Shown here: piece after piece, positions 1 to 9,978 of the stretch
Position numbering within the stretch: the first letter of the stretch is position 1
How the letters are laid out: every line of letters begins with the position of its first letter
Origin: Hoylesella buccalis ATCC 35310
GTDB taxonomy: Bacteria; Bacteroidota; Bacteroidia; Bacteroidales; Bacteroidaceae
Assembly: GCF_025151385.1 (NCBI RefSeq)
Contig: NZ_CP102287.1
Location: forward strand, 1,860,001-1,924,000
Length of the DNA stretch: 64,000 nt
Reading direction: 5' to 3'
Program-made: the position numbers and the translations under genes
The notes under the pieces: model-generated
What the model was told of the DNA's origin: nothing
Seen by the model: the letters and a program-made list of their open reading frames with translations, nothing else
Database searches by the model: none

Positions 1-705
1 AAAGATGTAATGGGCGTGTTTTGTGGACACGACCACGAGAACGATTTCATCGGCATGGAATACGATATTGCCTTAGGTTATGGTCGTGTGAGTGGTCTTG
101 ATGCGTATGGAAAAGTAGACCGTGGCGGTAGAATCATCGAGCTATACGAAGGTCAGCGCAAATTTGACACATGGGTACGGACAGCCAACAAGAAAGAGGA
201 CACTTTCTACTATCCGTCTGCACTCACATCGAAAGATGAACGAACGATGAACTATCTGCCTGCAAAACCTGTCAAGCCATCCAAGCAGGGGGTAGCATAC
301 ACCTATTTTGAAGGTAAGATTAAGCACACCAAAGACATTCACACGTTGAAAAAGGTAGAGAGTGGAACAATGAAGAACTTCTCTATCAGCAACGCAAAGC
401 AAAACGATCATTTTGCTTATATCTTCCGAGCATTCATCCAAATAAAAGAACGTGGGATATATCGCTTCTACACCTACTCAGACGACGGTAGCAAATTATT
501 GATTGACAACCAATTGGTTGTTGACAATGATGGTGGACACAGTGCACGAAGAGCTGAAGGAAAAGTGGCGCTCGAGCCAGGCTTTCATGAAATTGAGGTT
601 CGATACTTTGAAGACTATATGGGACAAACTTTAGAAGTAGGTTATTCGGCAAGAAACGTTACAGAACAAAGCATACCGAGCGAACTATTATATTTGCCGA
701 AGTAA
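1..705 (+). CDS. Metallophosphoesterase with C-terminal PA14-like domain (5' end missing)
   Basis: The reading frame is open from base 1, so the gene starts before the window and only about 234 C-terminal residues are seen. GHDHENDF near the start is the last metal-binding motif of calcineurin-type phosphoesterases (GHxHxND), so the catalytic domain lies mostly upstream. After a linker rich in K and P, residues from about 95 onward (YTYFEGKI, then IQIKERGIYRFYTYSDDGSKLLIDN) look like a PA14/GLEYA-type carbohydrate-binding beta-sandwich. Such fusions in Bacteroidetes are usually exported hydrolases; export cannot be checked because the N-terminus is missing. A terminator follows 31 bases after the stop. 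The substrate is unknown. Confidence 0.8.
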   Translation, partial: KDVMGVFCGHDHENDFIGMEYDIALGYGRVSGLDAYGKVDRGGRIIELYEGQRKFDTWVRTANKKEDTFYYPSALTSKDERTMNYLPAKPVKPSKQGVAYTYFEGKIKHTKDIHTLKKVESGTMKNFSISNAKQNDHFAYIFRAFIQIKERGIYRFYTYSDDGSKLLIDNQLVVDNDGGHSARRAEGKVALEPGFHEIEVRYFEDYMGQTLEVGYSARNVTEQSIPSELLYLPK

Positions 706-1506
706 TCCTTATTCAATCTATAACCAACATCCATAAAAATCATTTGTAGATACCTTTCTACAAGTGATTTTTTCTTGGGTAACCAACATCTTATATGAAC
801 ACGGCTCTTTCATTTAAGCAAGGTTGTTCGATGTAAAAAAGACAAGTATGTCCTTTTGTATGAACACGAATAAAACTGTCATTTATGACACGGTGTGAAC
901 ATAATGCTGGATGACAATCAACGACATTTGTAGTTGTTAAAAGACCTTTCGTTTGTTAAATCAATTCATTTTCTTTGACAAAATAAAAATGAGAAATAGA
1001 CATAATTTGGAGATTTTTTAGGCGTTCAAAGCCTTAAATTCATCATCTTCTACCCAATTCACATGGAACAAACCAGCTATTACCATGCTTTAACCGCCTA
1101 ATTTACATGCTTTAACCACCCAATCTGTAACATATTGAAGGGCTTTTTGCACCAAAAAAAAGGAGTTTTTGCATCAAACAGTTTGCTTTTTGATTTTGCT
1201 TAACGATAAAAAAAATCATGTAAGACACTAATAATCAAACAGATAACAAAACCTTTGCATTATTAGCATATTTACGACACAAGAACAAGTTGGTTGAAAA
1301 AACGCCCGGCATTTGTGTTAAAAAAAACGTTGCGACAGAAGAAATTTCACTGAAAAACATTCCGTTTGATCTAAAAAACGAAAAGCAATCTTGTCAATGA
1401 AAGAGCCATGTTATGTGAAGATAAAAAACATTGGAGCATTCAGTTTCTCGAGAAAACGACATTGAGAAGCTCCACTTTTATCAAGACACACAATTTACAG
1501 GTAAGC
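706..1506. other. Gene-free AT-rich gap with short repeats
   Basis: No convincing gene. Apart from the terminator it holds two tandem pairs with the same 22-bp offset: CATGCTTTAACC(G/A)CC at 1084 and 1106, and TTTTTGCA(C/T)CAAA at 1144 and 1166. A 12-bp inverted repeat GGCTCTTTCATT (803-814) / AATGAAAGAGCC (1396-1407) brackets about 600 bp. Low-complexity repeats of the first kind are, from memory, common between genes in Prevotella. The bracketed stretch might be a decayed non-autonomous element, but no target duplication is visible. Confidence 0.4.
737..774 (+). terminator. Rho-independent terminator after the phosphoesterase gene
   Basis: A 14-bp stem (737-750 with 757-770, one G-T wobble pair), a 6-nt loop and a T-rich tail TTTCTT follow the phosphoesterase stop codon closely. 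Confidence 0.85.
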
Positions 1507-2736
1507 CTAATTGGGTTGTTGTTCTGTTGTGGTAGAAAGACTCTTTCTGCATACATACCAAGCAAACAGCAGTACTACCATATAACCTACCCATGGAATA
1601 AAAAAAGGAATCACCATATTTGTTGTATCTGCAACATAACCCATCAACAGGAACCCGCAACCTCCGATAGGGGTCATCATCAATAATGACGATGCACTCT
1701 TAGTTAGATTTCCTAAATGGCTCAATGAAAGCGCAAAAATAGTGGGAAACATGATAGCCTCAAACAGATAGTTAGCAATGAGGGCTATCATCGAAACTTT
1801 TCCTATATCCATCAATACCAGTCCTACACTACACACACATCCCACAGCACAATACAAAAGCATTTTTTGTGGAAGAATGCGCCGCATAATCCAACTTCCC
1901 AAGAATCGTCCCACCATGAAGAAGGCCAGCGCCCCCGTGAGCACTACAGAAGCCAAGTTATCGGTCATCCATCCCTGCCCAGTCACAAAGTTGATAAAAT
2001 AACTGTTGATAGAGATTTCTGCCACTTCGTAGGCCAATAGGGCAAACAGTCCGAAGACAAACAGCTTGTGCCTCCACAACTTTGAATAATTGTTGCCTTG
2101 CGCCTGATCCTCAACCGTTTGCTGGTGCTGTATTTCAGGTAGGTCTACGCGTGCGAATACCACGGCGATGGCCAAGACCAAAGCACCGAGAATGGTGTAG
2201 GGAACCACCACGTTGCCGCCCGTTTCTGAGCCGTTGAACAGGAACTGCCCAACCACCAAGGTGGCGAACAGGCTTCCCAAACCGTTAAAACTCTGTGACA
2301 GATTGAGCCTGCTTGTTGACGTTTCGCTCGGTCCCAGCTCCGTGACATACGGATTGGCTGCCGTCTCCAGGAACACCAGTCCGCACCCAATGACAAACAG
2401 AGCGGCCAGATAAACATAAAATTCGCCTATCTGCGCCCCGGGAATGAATAGTAACGCACCAACACCAAACAATAACAGGCCGAAGACAACGCCCCGCCTA
2501 TAGCCATTGCGGTTGATGAAAATACCGGCAGGGATGGCCATGAGGAAGTAACCCAGATAAGTGGTTACCTGTATCCAGGCCGACTGTGTGATAGATATGT
2601 CAAGAACATTCTGAAAATGTTTGTTGAGCACATCCAGGATAGCACGGGCAAATCCCCAGAGAAAAAACAGGGAGGTGATGAGGACAAAGGGTATGGTGTA
2701 ACGCTTGTCGGTTAGTTTGTGGTCGTTTGGTTTCAT
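1507..2736 (-). CDS. Sugar:proton symporter of the FucP family (MFS)
   Basis: A 409-residue polytopic inner-membrane protein with about 12 hydrophobic segments, the normal length for the FucP/GluP/NagP branch of the major facilitator superfamily. Family marks include FFLWGFARAILDVLNKHFQ in the first helix and loop, and FLETAANPYVTELGP near residue 125. Such proteins import fucose, glucose/galactose or N-acetylglucosamine with protons; the sugar cannot be told from sequence alone. It is a single-gene unit with its own promoter at 2828-2835 and no sugar-metabolism neighbour that would name the substrate. It runs divergently from the TonB receptor operon at 3105. Confidence 0.88.
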   Translation of the reverse strand: MKPNDHKLTDKRYTIPFVLITSLFFLWGFARAILDVLNKHFQNVLDISITQSAWIQVTTYLGYFLMAIPAGIFINRNGYRRGVVFGLLLFGVGALLFIPGAQIGEFYVYLAALFVIGCGLVFLETAANPYVTELGPSETSTSRLNLSQSFNGLGSLFATLVVGQFLFNGSETGGNVVVPYTILGALVLAIAVVFARVDLPEIQHQQTVEDQAQGNNYSKLWRHKLFVFGLFALLAYEVAEISINSYFINFVTGQGWMTDNLASVVLTGALAFFMVGRFLGSWIMRRILPQKMLLYCAVGCVCSVGLVLMDIGKVSMIALIANYLFEAIMFPTIFALSLSHLGNLTKSASSLLMMTPIGGCGFLLMGYVADTTNMVIPFFIPWVGYMVVLLFAWYVCRKSLSTTTEQQPN

Positions 2737-2827
2737 GTCGTTTTCTACTTAACAGTATATATATAGGTATCTGCACCACGCCCATTCCGCTTGATGTGGT
2801 AGCAAGTAGACAAACACCTGTTGGCGA

Positions 2828-2835
2828 CAAAGATA
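2828..2835 (-). promoter_or_regulatory. Promoter -7 box for the FucP-type transporter
   Basis: TATCTTTG on the minus strand matches the Bacteroidetes -7 consensus TAnnTTTG, with TTTTGTC about 17 bases upstream as a possible -33 box. It predicts a leader of about 85 nt before the start at 2736. Confidence 0.6.
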
Positions 2836-3047
2836 ATGATTTTCAGACAAAATCACCTTGTTTTCGCACAAGAATCAGTGCCGTGAGTGTAACATGGAGG
2901 AAAAATGGAGCGTTATTTTGCCATACAAACCTACATGCAAGTTTATGTCGAGCAGACATAATAAATAGGTATGGGTATTGTAAAAGCGATTGGAAAAATG
3001 CCTACTTCTGGGTATGCCATATTTTTTACCAGCTGAAAAAGTTGCCA

Positions 3048-3055
3048 TACCTTTG
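3048..3055 (+). promoter_or_regulatory. Promoter -7 box for the TonB receptor/lipoprotein operon
   Basis: TACCTTTG matches TAnnTTTG about 50 bases upstream of the receptor start at 3105. The predicted transcript would start near 3062. Confidence 0.6.
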
Positions 3056-3104
3056 CACCTCGGAATAAACATTAGTTATTTTTTTTTACATCAAGTTAGT
3101 GAAA

Positions 3105-5522
3105 ATGTTAAGAAACATCCAACGTACACAAAAGAACGGACAGATGCGGTACACTCTCCTGAAAGGCTGCATGGCGCTGCTGCCACTATTAAGTTTGGTT
3201 GCGGCACCTGCAATTGCACACGACAGTATGGAGAAGGTGGCTGACAAATCCGAGAATGGAAACCTTACACTCAGGATAACAGATGCGGTGACAGGCGAAC
3301 CCATACCTGGTGCCATGGTGAAAGCTGATGACGCCAAGATATATGTGACCGATGCCTCGGGCAACTGCGTCATGACGGTAAAAGACCAAACCAAGAAAAT
3401 CAAGATTACCGTAACATCGGTGGGGTATAAGAATTATACAGCCAACATATCCCCCCGTGCAGGTATCATCCCAATAAAGCTGAAGGAAGATGCGCAGATG
3501 CTGGGCGGTGTAACGGTGACATCGAAAAAAAGACACACCGACATCATGCAGCAAACCAAGACGCTGGATCAAGATATGCTCGAAAAAGGTGGTGCCACCT
3601 CGTTGGCAAAATTGTTGGAAACGGTGCCGGGAGTTAGCTCTATCAGCACGGGAAGCACTATCGCCAAACCTGTAATACAGGGTATGCACAGCAGTAGGAT
3701 ATTGCTGATGAACAACGGAGTGAAATTAGAAAGTCAGAGTTGGGGAGCCGATCACGCCCCTGAACTTGACTACACTGGGTCGAGTATGGTAGAAGTTGTA
3801 AAGGGTGCCGAATGTATCCGTTACGGCTTTGGCGCCATGGGAGGTGTGGTATTGCTCAACGATGCGCCCCTACCCTATGGACATAACAAGCCCGTGGTAC
3901 AGGGAAGCGTCAACATGGGCTATGACACCAACGCACGAGGGTTTAGCGGCTCGGGGACTATAGAGTCAGGTTACAAAAACTTTGGTCTGCGTGTGCATGG
4001 AAACTATACCAAGGGTGGCGACTATCGCACGGCGGATTACATCCTGAACAACACGGGATATAACACCATCAGCATGTCGGCCATGGGCGGAGTGAAGACA
4101 GGCAAGGTAACCGCCACGCTGTTTTCCAGCCTGTACTATCAACGCAGTGGCATTTATTATGCCAGCAAGATATCCGACATGGACCAACTTATCAAGCGTT
4201 TTGAATATGGAAGACCCGACGAACAAACATTCTTCCCCTTCTCTTACGAAATAAAACCGCCATTTCAACAGTCACAGCATTTCACCGTAAAGGGCGACAT
4301 CAAGTGGGACATCAATAAAAATCATAAAATAGATGTCACAGGCTCCTATCAAGTAAACTTGCGCCAAGAGTTTGAAAACCGCAAGAAAACGCAGTGGAGC
4401 TGGATACCTATGCAGGACTTGATGCTGAGTACTTACAAACTTGATGCGCTGTGGAACGCCAAATGGAACAAATGGGATATGACCTCAGACGTGGGATTAT
4501 CAAACTCATATCAAGAAAACTATAACTATCCGGGAACCAAACAGCCAGCCTTTGTACCTAACTTTGCAGCATTGTCCATGGGTGGTTTCTTCCTACATAA
4601 GGTGAAAATCCACAAATTGCAGTGCGCCTTAGGCATGCGCTACGACTTCCGCGTCATGTCGGTGAATGGTTATACCACAACAAGCAACTACACCTATTAT
4701 GACGATTTCAAAATCTACAGCAATTTTACCAGCAGTCTTGCGACACATTATCAGTTCAACGACAACTGGGATGCAAGGTTCAACGTCGGATGGTCGTGGC
4801 GTCCACCCGATATCAATGAACTGTATGCCATTGGTTTGCAAGACGGTTCGTATTGGGTTGTGGGCAACAGACACTTGGAAAGTGAACGTGGGTGGAAATC
4901 TGTTTTGGGCGGACGTTACCGCAACACATGGCTTTCGGTAGAGCCCAGTGCTTTCTTTCAAAAAATCAACAGTTATATCTACGACCACATTGGCGAAGGT
5001 AAAGAGCGTTTTCACAATCACCCCAGTGGCAAATATCCAAAGTTTATGTACGATCAGGACGATGTGAACTTGTATGGAGGCGATATAGAAGCCACTGTGA
5101 ACCCCATGAAAGGACTGGCGATTGTGGCGAAAGGAGAGTGGATTTTTGCACGCAACATCACGCGTAATGACTGGTTGCCGTTTATGCCTTCTGACCGATA
5201 TGGACTATCGGGAACATACGAAAAGGCTTTCGGTAGCGACAAAAAATATTATGCTTCCGTCAACCTATCGGGCATTTATGTTACCAAACAAACACGTTTC
5301 GACCCCGACAAAGACCTGGTACCAGCATCGCCAGATGCGTACTTCTTGCTTAACGGTTCAGCCGACCTAACCATACGACTGCCCCAGAAACGACAGGTAA
5401 AACTGATGCTTGTAGGCGAAAACATCCTCAACGCATTATATAAGGAGTACACAGATAGATTTAGATATTATGCACACGAACGAGGTGTCAACCTCTCTGT
5501 AAGGACATTGATTAAATTTTAA
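3105..5522 (+). CDS. TonB-dependent outer-membrane receptor
   Basis: Starting at ATG 3105 gives about 805 residues; a GTG two codons upstream (3099) is possible but adds nothing. A basic N-terminus and hydrophobic stretch ending APAIA-HD form a signal peptide. A carboxypeptidase-like regulatory domain follows (LRITDAVTGEPIPGAMVKAD), then the plug (residues about 140-260) and a barrel ending in an aromatic-rich strand with terminal F. The plug phrase QSWGADHAPELDYT resembles receptors I associate with ZnuD-like metal uptake, which hints at a metal or metal complex; this is inference. It heads an operon with three lipoprotein genes (8-nt gap to the next), so it probably works with surface lipoproteins that capture the ligand. 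Confidence 0.88.
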   Translation: MLRNIQRTQKNGQMRYTLLKGCMALLPLLSLVAAPAIAHDSMEKVADKSENGNLTLRITDAVTGEPIPGAMVKADDAKIYVTDASGNCVMTVKDQTKKIKITVTSVGYKNYTANISPRAGIIPIKLKEDAQMLGGVTVTSKKRHTDIMQQTKTLDQDMLEKGGATSLAKLLETVPGVSSISTGSTIAKPVIQGMHSSRILLMNNGVKLESQSWGADHAPELDYTGSSMVEVVKGAECIRYGFGAMGGVVLLNDAPLPYGHNKPVVQGSVNMGYDTNARGFSGSGTIESGYKNFGLRVHGNYTKGGDYRTADYILNNTGYNTISMSAMGGVKTGKVTATLFSSLYYQRSGIYYASKISDMDQLIKRFEYGRPDEQTFFPFSYEIKPPFQQSQHFTVKGDIKWDINKNHKIDVTGSYQVNLRQEFENRKKTQWSWIPMQDLMLSTYKLDALWNAKWNKWDMTSDVGLSNSYQENYNYPGTKQPAFVPNFAALSMGGFFLHKVKIHKLQCALGMRYDFRVMSVNGYTTTSNYTYYDDFKIYSNFTSSLATHYQFNDNWDARFNVGWSWRPPDINELYAIGLQDGSYWVVGNRHLESERGWKSVLGGRYRNTWLSVEPSAFFQKINSYIYDHIGEGKERFHNHPSGKYPKFMYDQDDVNLYGGDIEATVNPMKGLAIVAKGEWIFARNITRNDWLPFMPSDRYGLSGTYEKAFGSDKKYYASVNLSGIYVTKQTRFDPDKDLVPASPDAYFLLNGSADLTIRLPQKRQVKLMLVGENILNALYKEYTDRFRYYAHERGVNLSVRTLIKF

Positions 5523-5530
5523 CGATAGAC

Positions 5531-6997
5531 ATGAAACGAATATTCAAACATATAAACATCCTGCTCATCGCATTGGCAACCATAAACGTTGGTTGTTCTG
5601 ACGAGGCAGTAGACGATTTCTTCAAAAAAATTGTGAAAGCACCACCTTCGCACATTGAACGTGACGTGAAAGGACACGACCAAATCTACTCTGTACATGC
5701 CATCTTGCGAATGGGTTTCAAAGGAGGACAAATAGGTGTTGGCATCAATGGGGATGAAATGGTGGATGTGTACAATGTTTACGAGACTATGGCAGACTCA
5801 CTTTCTCTCCCCATTCGACAAGAGATAGATATGTCACGAAACGATGATGGAGAAATCACCATCACCACGCAGCGCGACCATTTTGATGTCATTGCATCAG
5901 ATGAGATTTACTATGGATTGGAGTTGATTTACTACGACATGAATGGGAAACCCATCAATCACCAGTTTTCAAGTCTGCCATGGAAGAAATCAGCTGACAA
6001 TGAGGTCATCCCTGATCCAGAAAACTCTACCTTGATGGTGCATCAACACTTCTTTGGCATTGGCAGTTCATCATTGAAAAGAGACTCGGGAGTAACCGTA
6101 ACGCACGACCAAAGGCAGCTGTTCGACCAAGGAAACACGACACTCCAGATGGCTTTCCCACGTACTTTGGAAGAAACACCGCACTATTACAACCGATATA
6201 CCTTCAGACAAGAGAATGGAGAAGGCATCAGAGCGTCCAAGTTCAGCTTGAATAACGTCTATGTTCCTATGGAGAAAGGTTTCAAACCCGACGAGCTTCA
6301 GGTGCCATTCAACAATGAGTTGGCATGGGAGTCCATACGACGGTCGGGCAAGCCTGCATCTTTAGACAAGTTCAACTTCAAGGGTTCTGACTACTGGTTG
6401 TATAAATCGGTGGACTACATGCAGCTCAACAAGCTCACACACGAAATATTCACCTACGAATACCGTGATACAGACCCCGTAGACAAGTACTTGGGTTACT
6501 TCTATGATGAGCACTCAAACGACGATTTTATCGACAAAGACGGCATGGCACGCGATAGATATGGCAACACCGTAGGACTATTAAGACAGAAGAGAACATT
6601 AACTCCAGAAGAATCTTACGACCACTTAGGTTTTAAAGGGATGCTGCAATTCAAGCAAGCCAACATGGCTTTCCAACTACAAGTGAAGATTTGTCATATC
6701 CTGAACAAGGTCGCCCGTGGCGACGGAAGGGAGTATCCTGCCAAATATGGCAACAAAGACAATGCACAAAATGGCTTTGTATGGAACTTTGACCAATTGC
6801 AAAATGGGTGGGACAGCTTTGATATAGACTATCCACTGTCTATCCGCGTGATTGGCAACACCAAGGATGGAAAAGACAAGTGCGTGAATGATATCTTGAA
6901 GATTTATCCAAAAGCGGATAAGATACAATTGGAAAAGATGCTTTTCAACCCCAGTGACTACTTCAGTAGATATCGACATGATAGGGTATTTATGTAA
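5531..6997 (+). CDS. Lipoprotein of unknown function, first of a related pair
   Basis: A 488-residue protein with a lipoprotein signal (hydrophobic segment, then INVGC, Cys near residue 22). I do not recognise a named family. Visible features are GLELIYYDMNGKPIN (about 138-152), MVHQHFFGI (about 176) and EYRDTDPVDKYLGYF (about 310). Several of these patterns recur in the same order in the next protein (WGMVLYFFDKDGRLMND; EYRDTWQHD; VGLKGHITF versus LGFKGMLQF), so the two are probably divergent duplicates. It lies 8 nt after the TonB receptor and 31 nt before the next gene. A surface-exposed ligand-binding role is inferred from position only. Confidence 0.75.
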   Translation: MKRIFKHINILLIALATINVGCSDEAVDDFFKKIVKAPPSHIERDVKGHDQIYSVHAILRMGFKGGQIGVGINGDEMVDVYNVYETMADSLSLPIRQEIDMSRNDDGEITITTQRDHFDVIASDEIYYGLELIYYDMNGKPINHQFSSLPWKKSADNEVIPDPENSTLMVHQHFFGIGSSSLKRDSGVTVTHDQRQLFDQGNTTLQMAFPRTLEETPHYYNRYTFRQENGEGIRASKFSLNNVYVPMEKGFKPDELQVPFNNELAWESIRRSGKPASLDKFNFKGSDYWLYKSVDYMQLNKLTHEIFTYEYRDTDPVDKYLGYFYDEHSNDDFIDKDGMARDRYGNTVGLLRQKRTLTPEESYDHLGFKGMLQFKQANMAFQLQVKICHILNKVARGDGREYPAKYGNKDNAQNGFVWNFDQLQNGWDSFDIDYPLSIRVIGNTKDGKDKCVNDILKIYPKADKIQLEKMLFNPSDYFSRYRHDRVFM

Positions 6998-7028
6998 AAC
7001 AATGATAGTAAACAGAAGAAACAATCAC

Positions 7029-8507
7029 ATGAAAAAATATATATTCAACACATTATGGGCTGTCGCTGCGATGCTGACCTGTACCTCTTGTACGGATTTC
7101 ATCTTTGGAAACGAACACATCGACTATGAGGACAACCCACTTGACAAACGCTTGATGCAGTTTAGTGGTGCCGACAAGATTGCCGACAGTCTGAAAAATG
7201 TCAAGGGAACACCATACACCAACAAAGACGAGGGTGGTGCATTCAATAATTGGTACAATTGCCTCATCATGTTCAAAGAAGGGCATAAGCACGGTGAGAA
7301 CATGATTCACGGCAACGCTATCTACCCTCATGCTCCGTATTCACAAGAAGAATTCGCAGTAGTTCATAACAATGCGCAGTGGCCTACGGTGGAAGTATTG
7401 AGCAAGAAGAATGCGACGTTCTTTGAAAGGGAAGCAGGAAAGGAAGGTCCCAAAGATTATATACGTCTTATTGGTGGACATCTGAAGCGGTGGGGCATGG
7501 TACTCTACTTCTTCGACAAAGACGGAAGACTGATGAATGATGATATCTTGAACAATTCAGATCAATACCAAATCTTCTTCACCGTTAGCGATCTTGATGA
7601 CAAAGGTAATCCTTACGAGGTGATGGACTGCCGAGGAACATGGAAACAGCCAAGAAAGAAAAGGGCTGACGAGACCGACGAGGAGTATTGTAACGACGTA
7701 AACAAAGACTTGTCACTCGTAGACACAACTCCTGTTCCTGCCACTGACTTTGCCGAAAAGACAACCTGGGAAGACCGTGCCGCCGCCACACCCGACGTAT
7801 TCTATTACGAATATAGAGACACATGGCAGCATGATTTGATGAGCGACGGTGCCCGCGACATGTTCAACCAAAAGTTATTACCCCCGTTAGATCGCAACGA
7901 TGCTGCTAATGGCTATGTTTGGGACCCCGACCAAGACAGGGTTGGACTGAAAGGACATATCACCTTTGGCGGGTGGAGCAACAACGAACTGGGCTGGAGA
8001 GACCGACAAGGATGGCCTTATCTCATCAAGAGCAGACGCGATACTTATATAGGAACACCTTGGCGCATGAACCGTGACTCCTATTTGTTGCCAAAATTCT
8101 ACCTTTCGGTGCGCATTATGAAATGTGAGAAAGGCAAGAAGGCACTCATCCCAGCAAAGGCTTATCAGTATGGGGTAGATGGGCTATACCGTCATCCCAC
8201 TTATGAATTTTCAAGTAAATTTGTTTGTACCGACTATAATGCGCCTTTCCGTACCGAATGGTACAAAGAGAAAGGAGTTATTCAAGAGGTAACACAATGG
8301 ACAGAAGTGGCACGATTCAACATCCCCATTAAAGTGTTTTGCAGTTCATACGACTCGGATCCTACCGCTGCCGACCCCTATGAACCATTCTACTATTATA
8401 TGGGACGCGAAATGAACCTCTCACCTGTTGATGCCATGGAGGCAGCAAGTGGCGTACAAACCAACTCCATAGGCGGAGGAAGAGGCTTCGCCAACTGGTA
8501 TTTATAA
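7029..8507 (+). CDS. Lipoprotein of unknown function, second of a related pair
   Basis: The start is placed at ATG 7029, not at the upstream in-frame ATG 6954, because MKKYIFNTLWAVAAMLTCTSC is a complete lipoprotein signal, while the longer version would overlap the preceding gene and bury it. The product is about 492 residues. It shares an ordered set of motifs with the preceding lipoprotein but is otherwise diverged. It is rich in aromatic residues and acidic loops, as expected of an exported binding protein. The C-terminus is Gly-rich (SIGGGRGFANWYL). Its function is unknown. A 122-nt gap separates it from the DUF4876 gene. Confidence 0.75.
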   Translation: MKKYIFNTLWAVAAMLTCTSCTDFIFGNEHIDYEDNPLDKRLMQFSGADKIADSLKNVKGTPYTNKDEGGAFNNWYNCLIMFKEGHKHGENMIHGNAIYPHAPYSQEEFAVVHNNAQWPTVEVLSKKNATFFEREAGKEGPKDYIRLIGGHLKRWGMVLYFFDKDGRLMNDDILNNSDQYQIFFTVSDLDDKGNPYEVMDCRGTWKQPRKKRADETDEEYCNDVNKDLSLVDTTPVPATDFAEKTTWEDRAAATPDVFYYEYRDTWQHDLMSDGARDMFNQKLLPPLDRNDAANGYVWDPDQDRVGLKGHITFGGWSNNELGWRDRQGWPYLIKSRRDTYIGTPWRMNRDSYLLPKFYLSVRIMKCEKGKKALIPAKAYQYGVDGLYRHPTYEFSSKFVCTDYNAPFRTEWYKEKGVIQEVTQWTEVARFNIPIKVFCSSYDSDPTAADPYEPFYYYMGREMNLSPVDAMEAASGVQTNSIGGGRGFANWYL

Positions 8508-8629
8508 TCTAAAACCTACTTGCAAGGACATGATTACTCTTTTTCTTTAAAAAGAACATTTCACAAGGAGTGACACACAGAAAAAAAATATTTCAAATAT
8601 ATACTAACAAAAATAAAACATTGATAAAC

Positions 8630-9796
8630 ATGAAAAGAATAAAACTTATCGGAAGTAATTTAGCATTGTTTGCTGTGTTATTGGCAACAATAGGTTGCAC
8701 ACGAACAACTGGTACAGAGGGCTCGGACACCTCAGAAACAAAAATCGATCACCTTATTATCAAGGAAGTTTTCTATATAGGACATGAATACACCAAACTA
8801 CAGAATGGGAAAATAGCTAAATATGGTGGCTATAATTTCTACGACAAGGATCAATACATCGTCATTTACAATCCTACCGACGAAGTGAAATACCTTGACG
8901 GCATGGCTCTTGCCGTCCACGGCATCATACCCGGAGAACCTAAACGCGAGTTTGCACTTGGCGATGATTTTCGCGATAAGTACTTTGGCATACAGTCATT
9001 GGCCATGTTCCCCACAGACCAACAAGGCTCAGGGAAAATGTATCCTATCATGCCAGGCGAGAGTAAGGTGATTGCGGCATTTGCCATTGACCACGCTGAG
9101 ACTTTTAAAGCAGAAATCAAAGAGCAGGAAAAAATGGCGAAAGAGGAGGCAACAGAAGACTATCCTTATATTCCTTCGGTGTACAAAGGCATGGATGAAT
9201 TCATAAATTTGAGCAAGGCAGACTTTGAGTGGACCAATGTCAACTACTTGAACAGCGAGGACCAAAAGCTGAACAACCCGCAAGTAAAAGACATGCAACC
9301 TATCTTGGTTGTCGATGATGAGCCAGTATTGCAGTTTCCCACAATTCTTGCAGAAGATGTGTGCATAGCACTCATTGAGGTGCCATGGACTACCGAAGAC
9401 TTCCGCGCAAACAGAAAGGAAGACAAGGCCAACAAAAAACCTGGCTACCAACACAGAATTTATACCAACAATGGTGCAGCAGGATTGGAGGTAACGGAGG
9501 TTCCAATGGTGAAAGTAATTGACTGTGTTACCATTTGTCCTACAAAGCCACAGATGATTCCGTGCGAGAAAATGGACAAAGGCTACCATGGCGTAACAAC
9601 CACTCCATTGAAAGCAGTACCCAATCAACAATGGAACAAATATTCAGGACTGTCAATTGCCCGTAAGTGGGATGGCAAAAAATTTGTCGACGGCAATAAT
9701 TCCACACAAGACTTTGAGGTGATTTATGCCACGTTGGGCAAGAAACAAGGCAAGCCTACCATAGAGAAAGGTAATCAAAACAAGCCAAGCAAATAA
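8630..9796 (+). CDS. DUF4876-type lipoprotein
   Basis: ATG 8630 begins MKRIKLIGSNLALFAVLLATIGC, a standard lipoprotein signal; the in-frame upstream extension to 8570 has no such start and is discarded. The 388-residue mature region (IIKEVFYIGHEY, DQYIVIYNPTDEVKYLDGMAL, then PGESKVIAAFAIDH) matches my recollection of DUF4876, a family found beside TonB receptors in Bacteroidetes that looks like a lamin-tail-type beta-sandwich. It is the last gene of the receptor operon and is followed by a strong terminator. Its function is unproven; cell-surface help to the receptor is likely. Confidence 0.75.
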   Translation: MKRIKLIGSNLALFAVLLATIGCTRTTGTEGSDTSETKIDHLIIKEVFYIGHEYTKLQNGKIAKYGGYNFYDKDQYIVIYNPTDEVKYLDGMALAVHGIIPGEPKREFALGDDFRDKYFGIQSLAMFPTDQQGSGKMYPIMPGESKVIAAFAIDHAETFKAEIKEQEKMAKEEATEDYPYIPSVYKGMDEFINLSKADFEWTNVNYLNSEDQKLNNPQVKDMQPILVVDDEPVLQFPTILAEDVCIALIEVPWTTEDFRANRKEDKANKKPGYQHRIYTNNGAAGLEVTEVPMVKVIDCVTICPTKPQMIPCEKMDKGYHGVTTTPLKAVPNQQWNKYSGLSIARKWDGKKFVDGNNSTQDFEVIYATLGKKQGKPTIEKGNQNKPSK

Positions 9797-9842
9797 TCAC
9801 TTGCCCATTAACAACCATCTCAAAATTCTCATACATACATCT

Positions 9843-9889
9843 GTACGCAAGTTGTCACATCCTCATGTGCTACTTGCGTACTGTTTTTA
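9843..9889 (+). terminator. Terminator between convergent operons
   Basis: A perfect 10-bp stem GTACGCAAGT (9843-9852) / ACTTGCGTAC (9872-9881) encloses a second small stem CACAT/ATGTG and is followed by TGTTTTTA. It ends the plus-strand lipoprotein operon and could also serve the convergent MutS-like gene. Confidence 0.8.
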
Positions 9890-9978
9890 TGGCGATACGT
9901 TTTATGCATACCCCATCGAATATTGCCTCAAACTTCAGGGGTAAGCTTTGCGAACTAAAGATTTGTCAGCCTTGTGAC

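Noticed and set aside
1408..1686. 92-residue plus-strand frame overlapping the MFS gene end
   Set aside because: No promoter, no family features, half of it antisense to the transporter.
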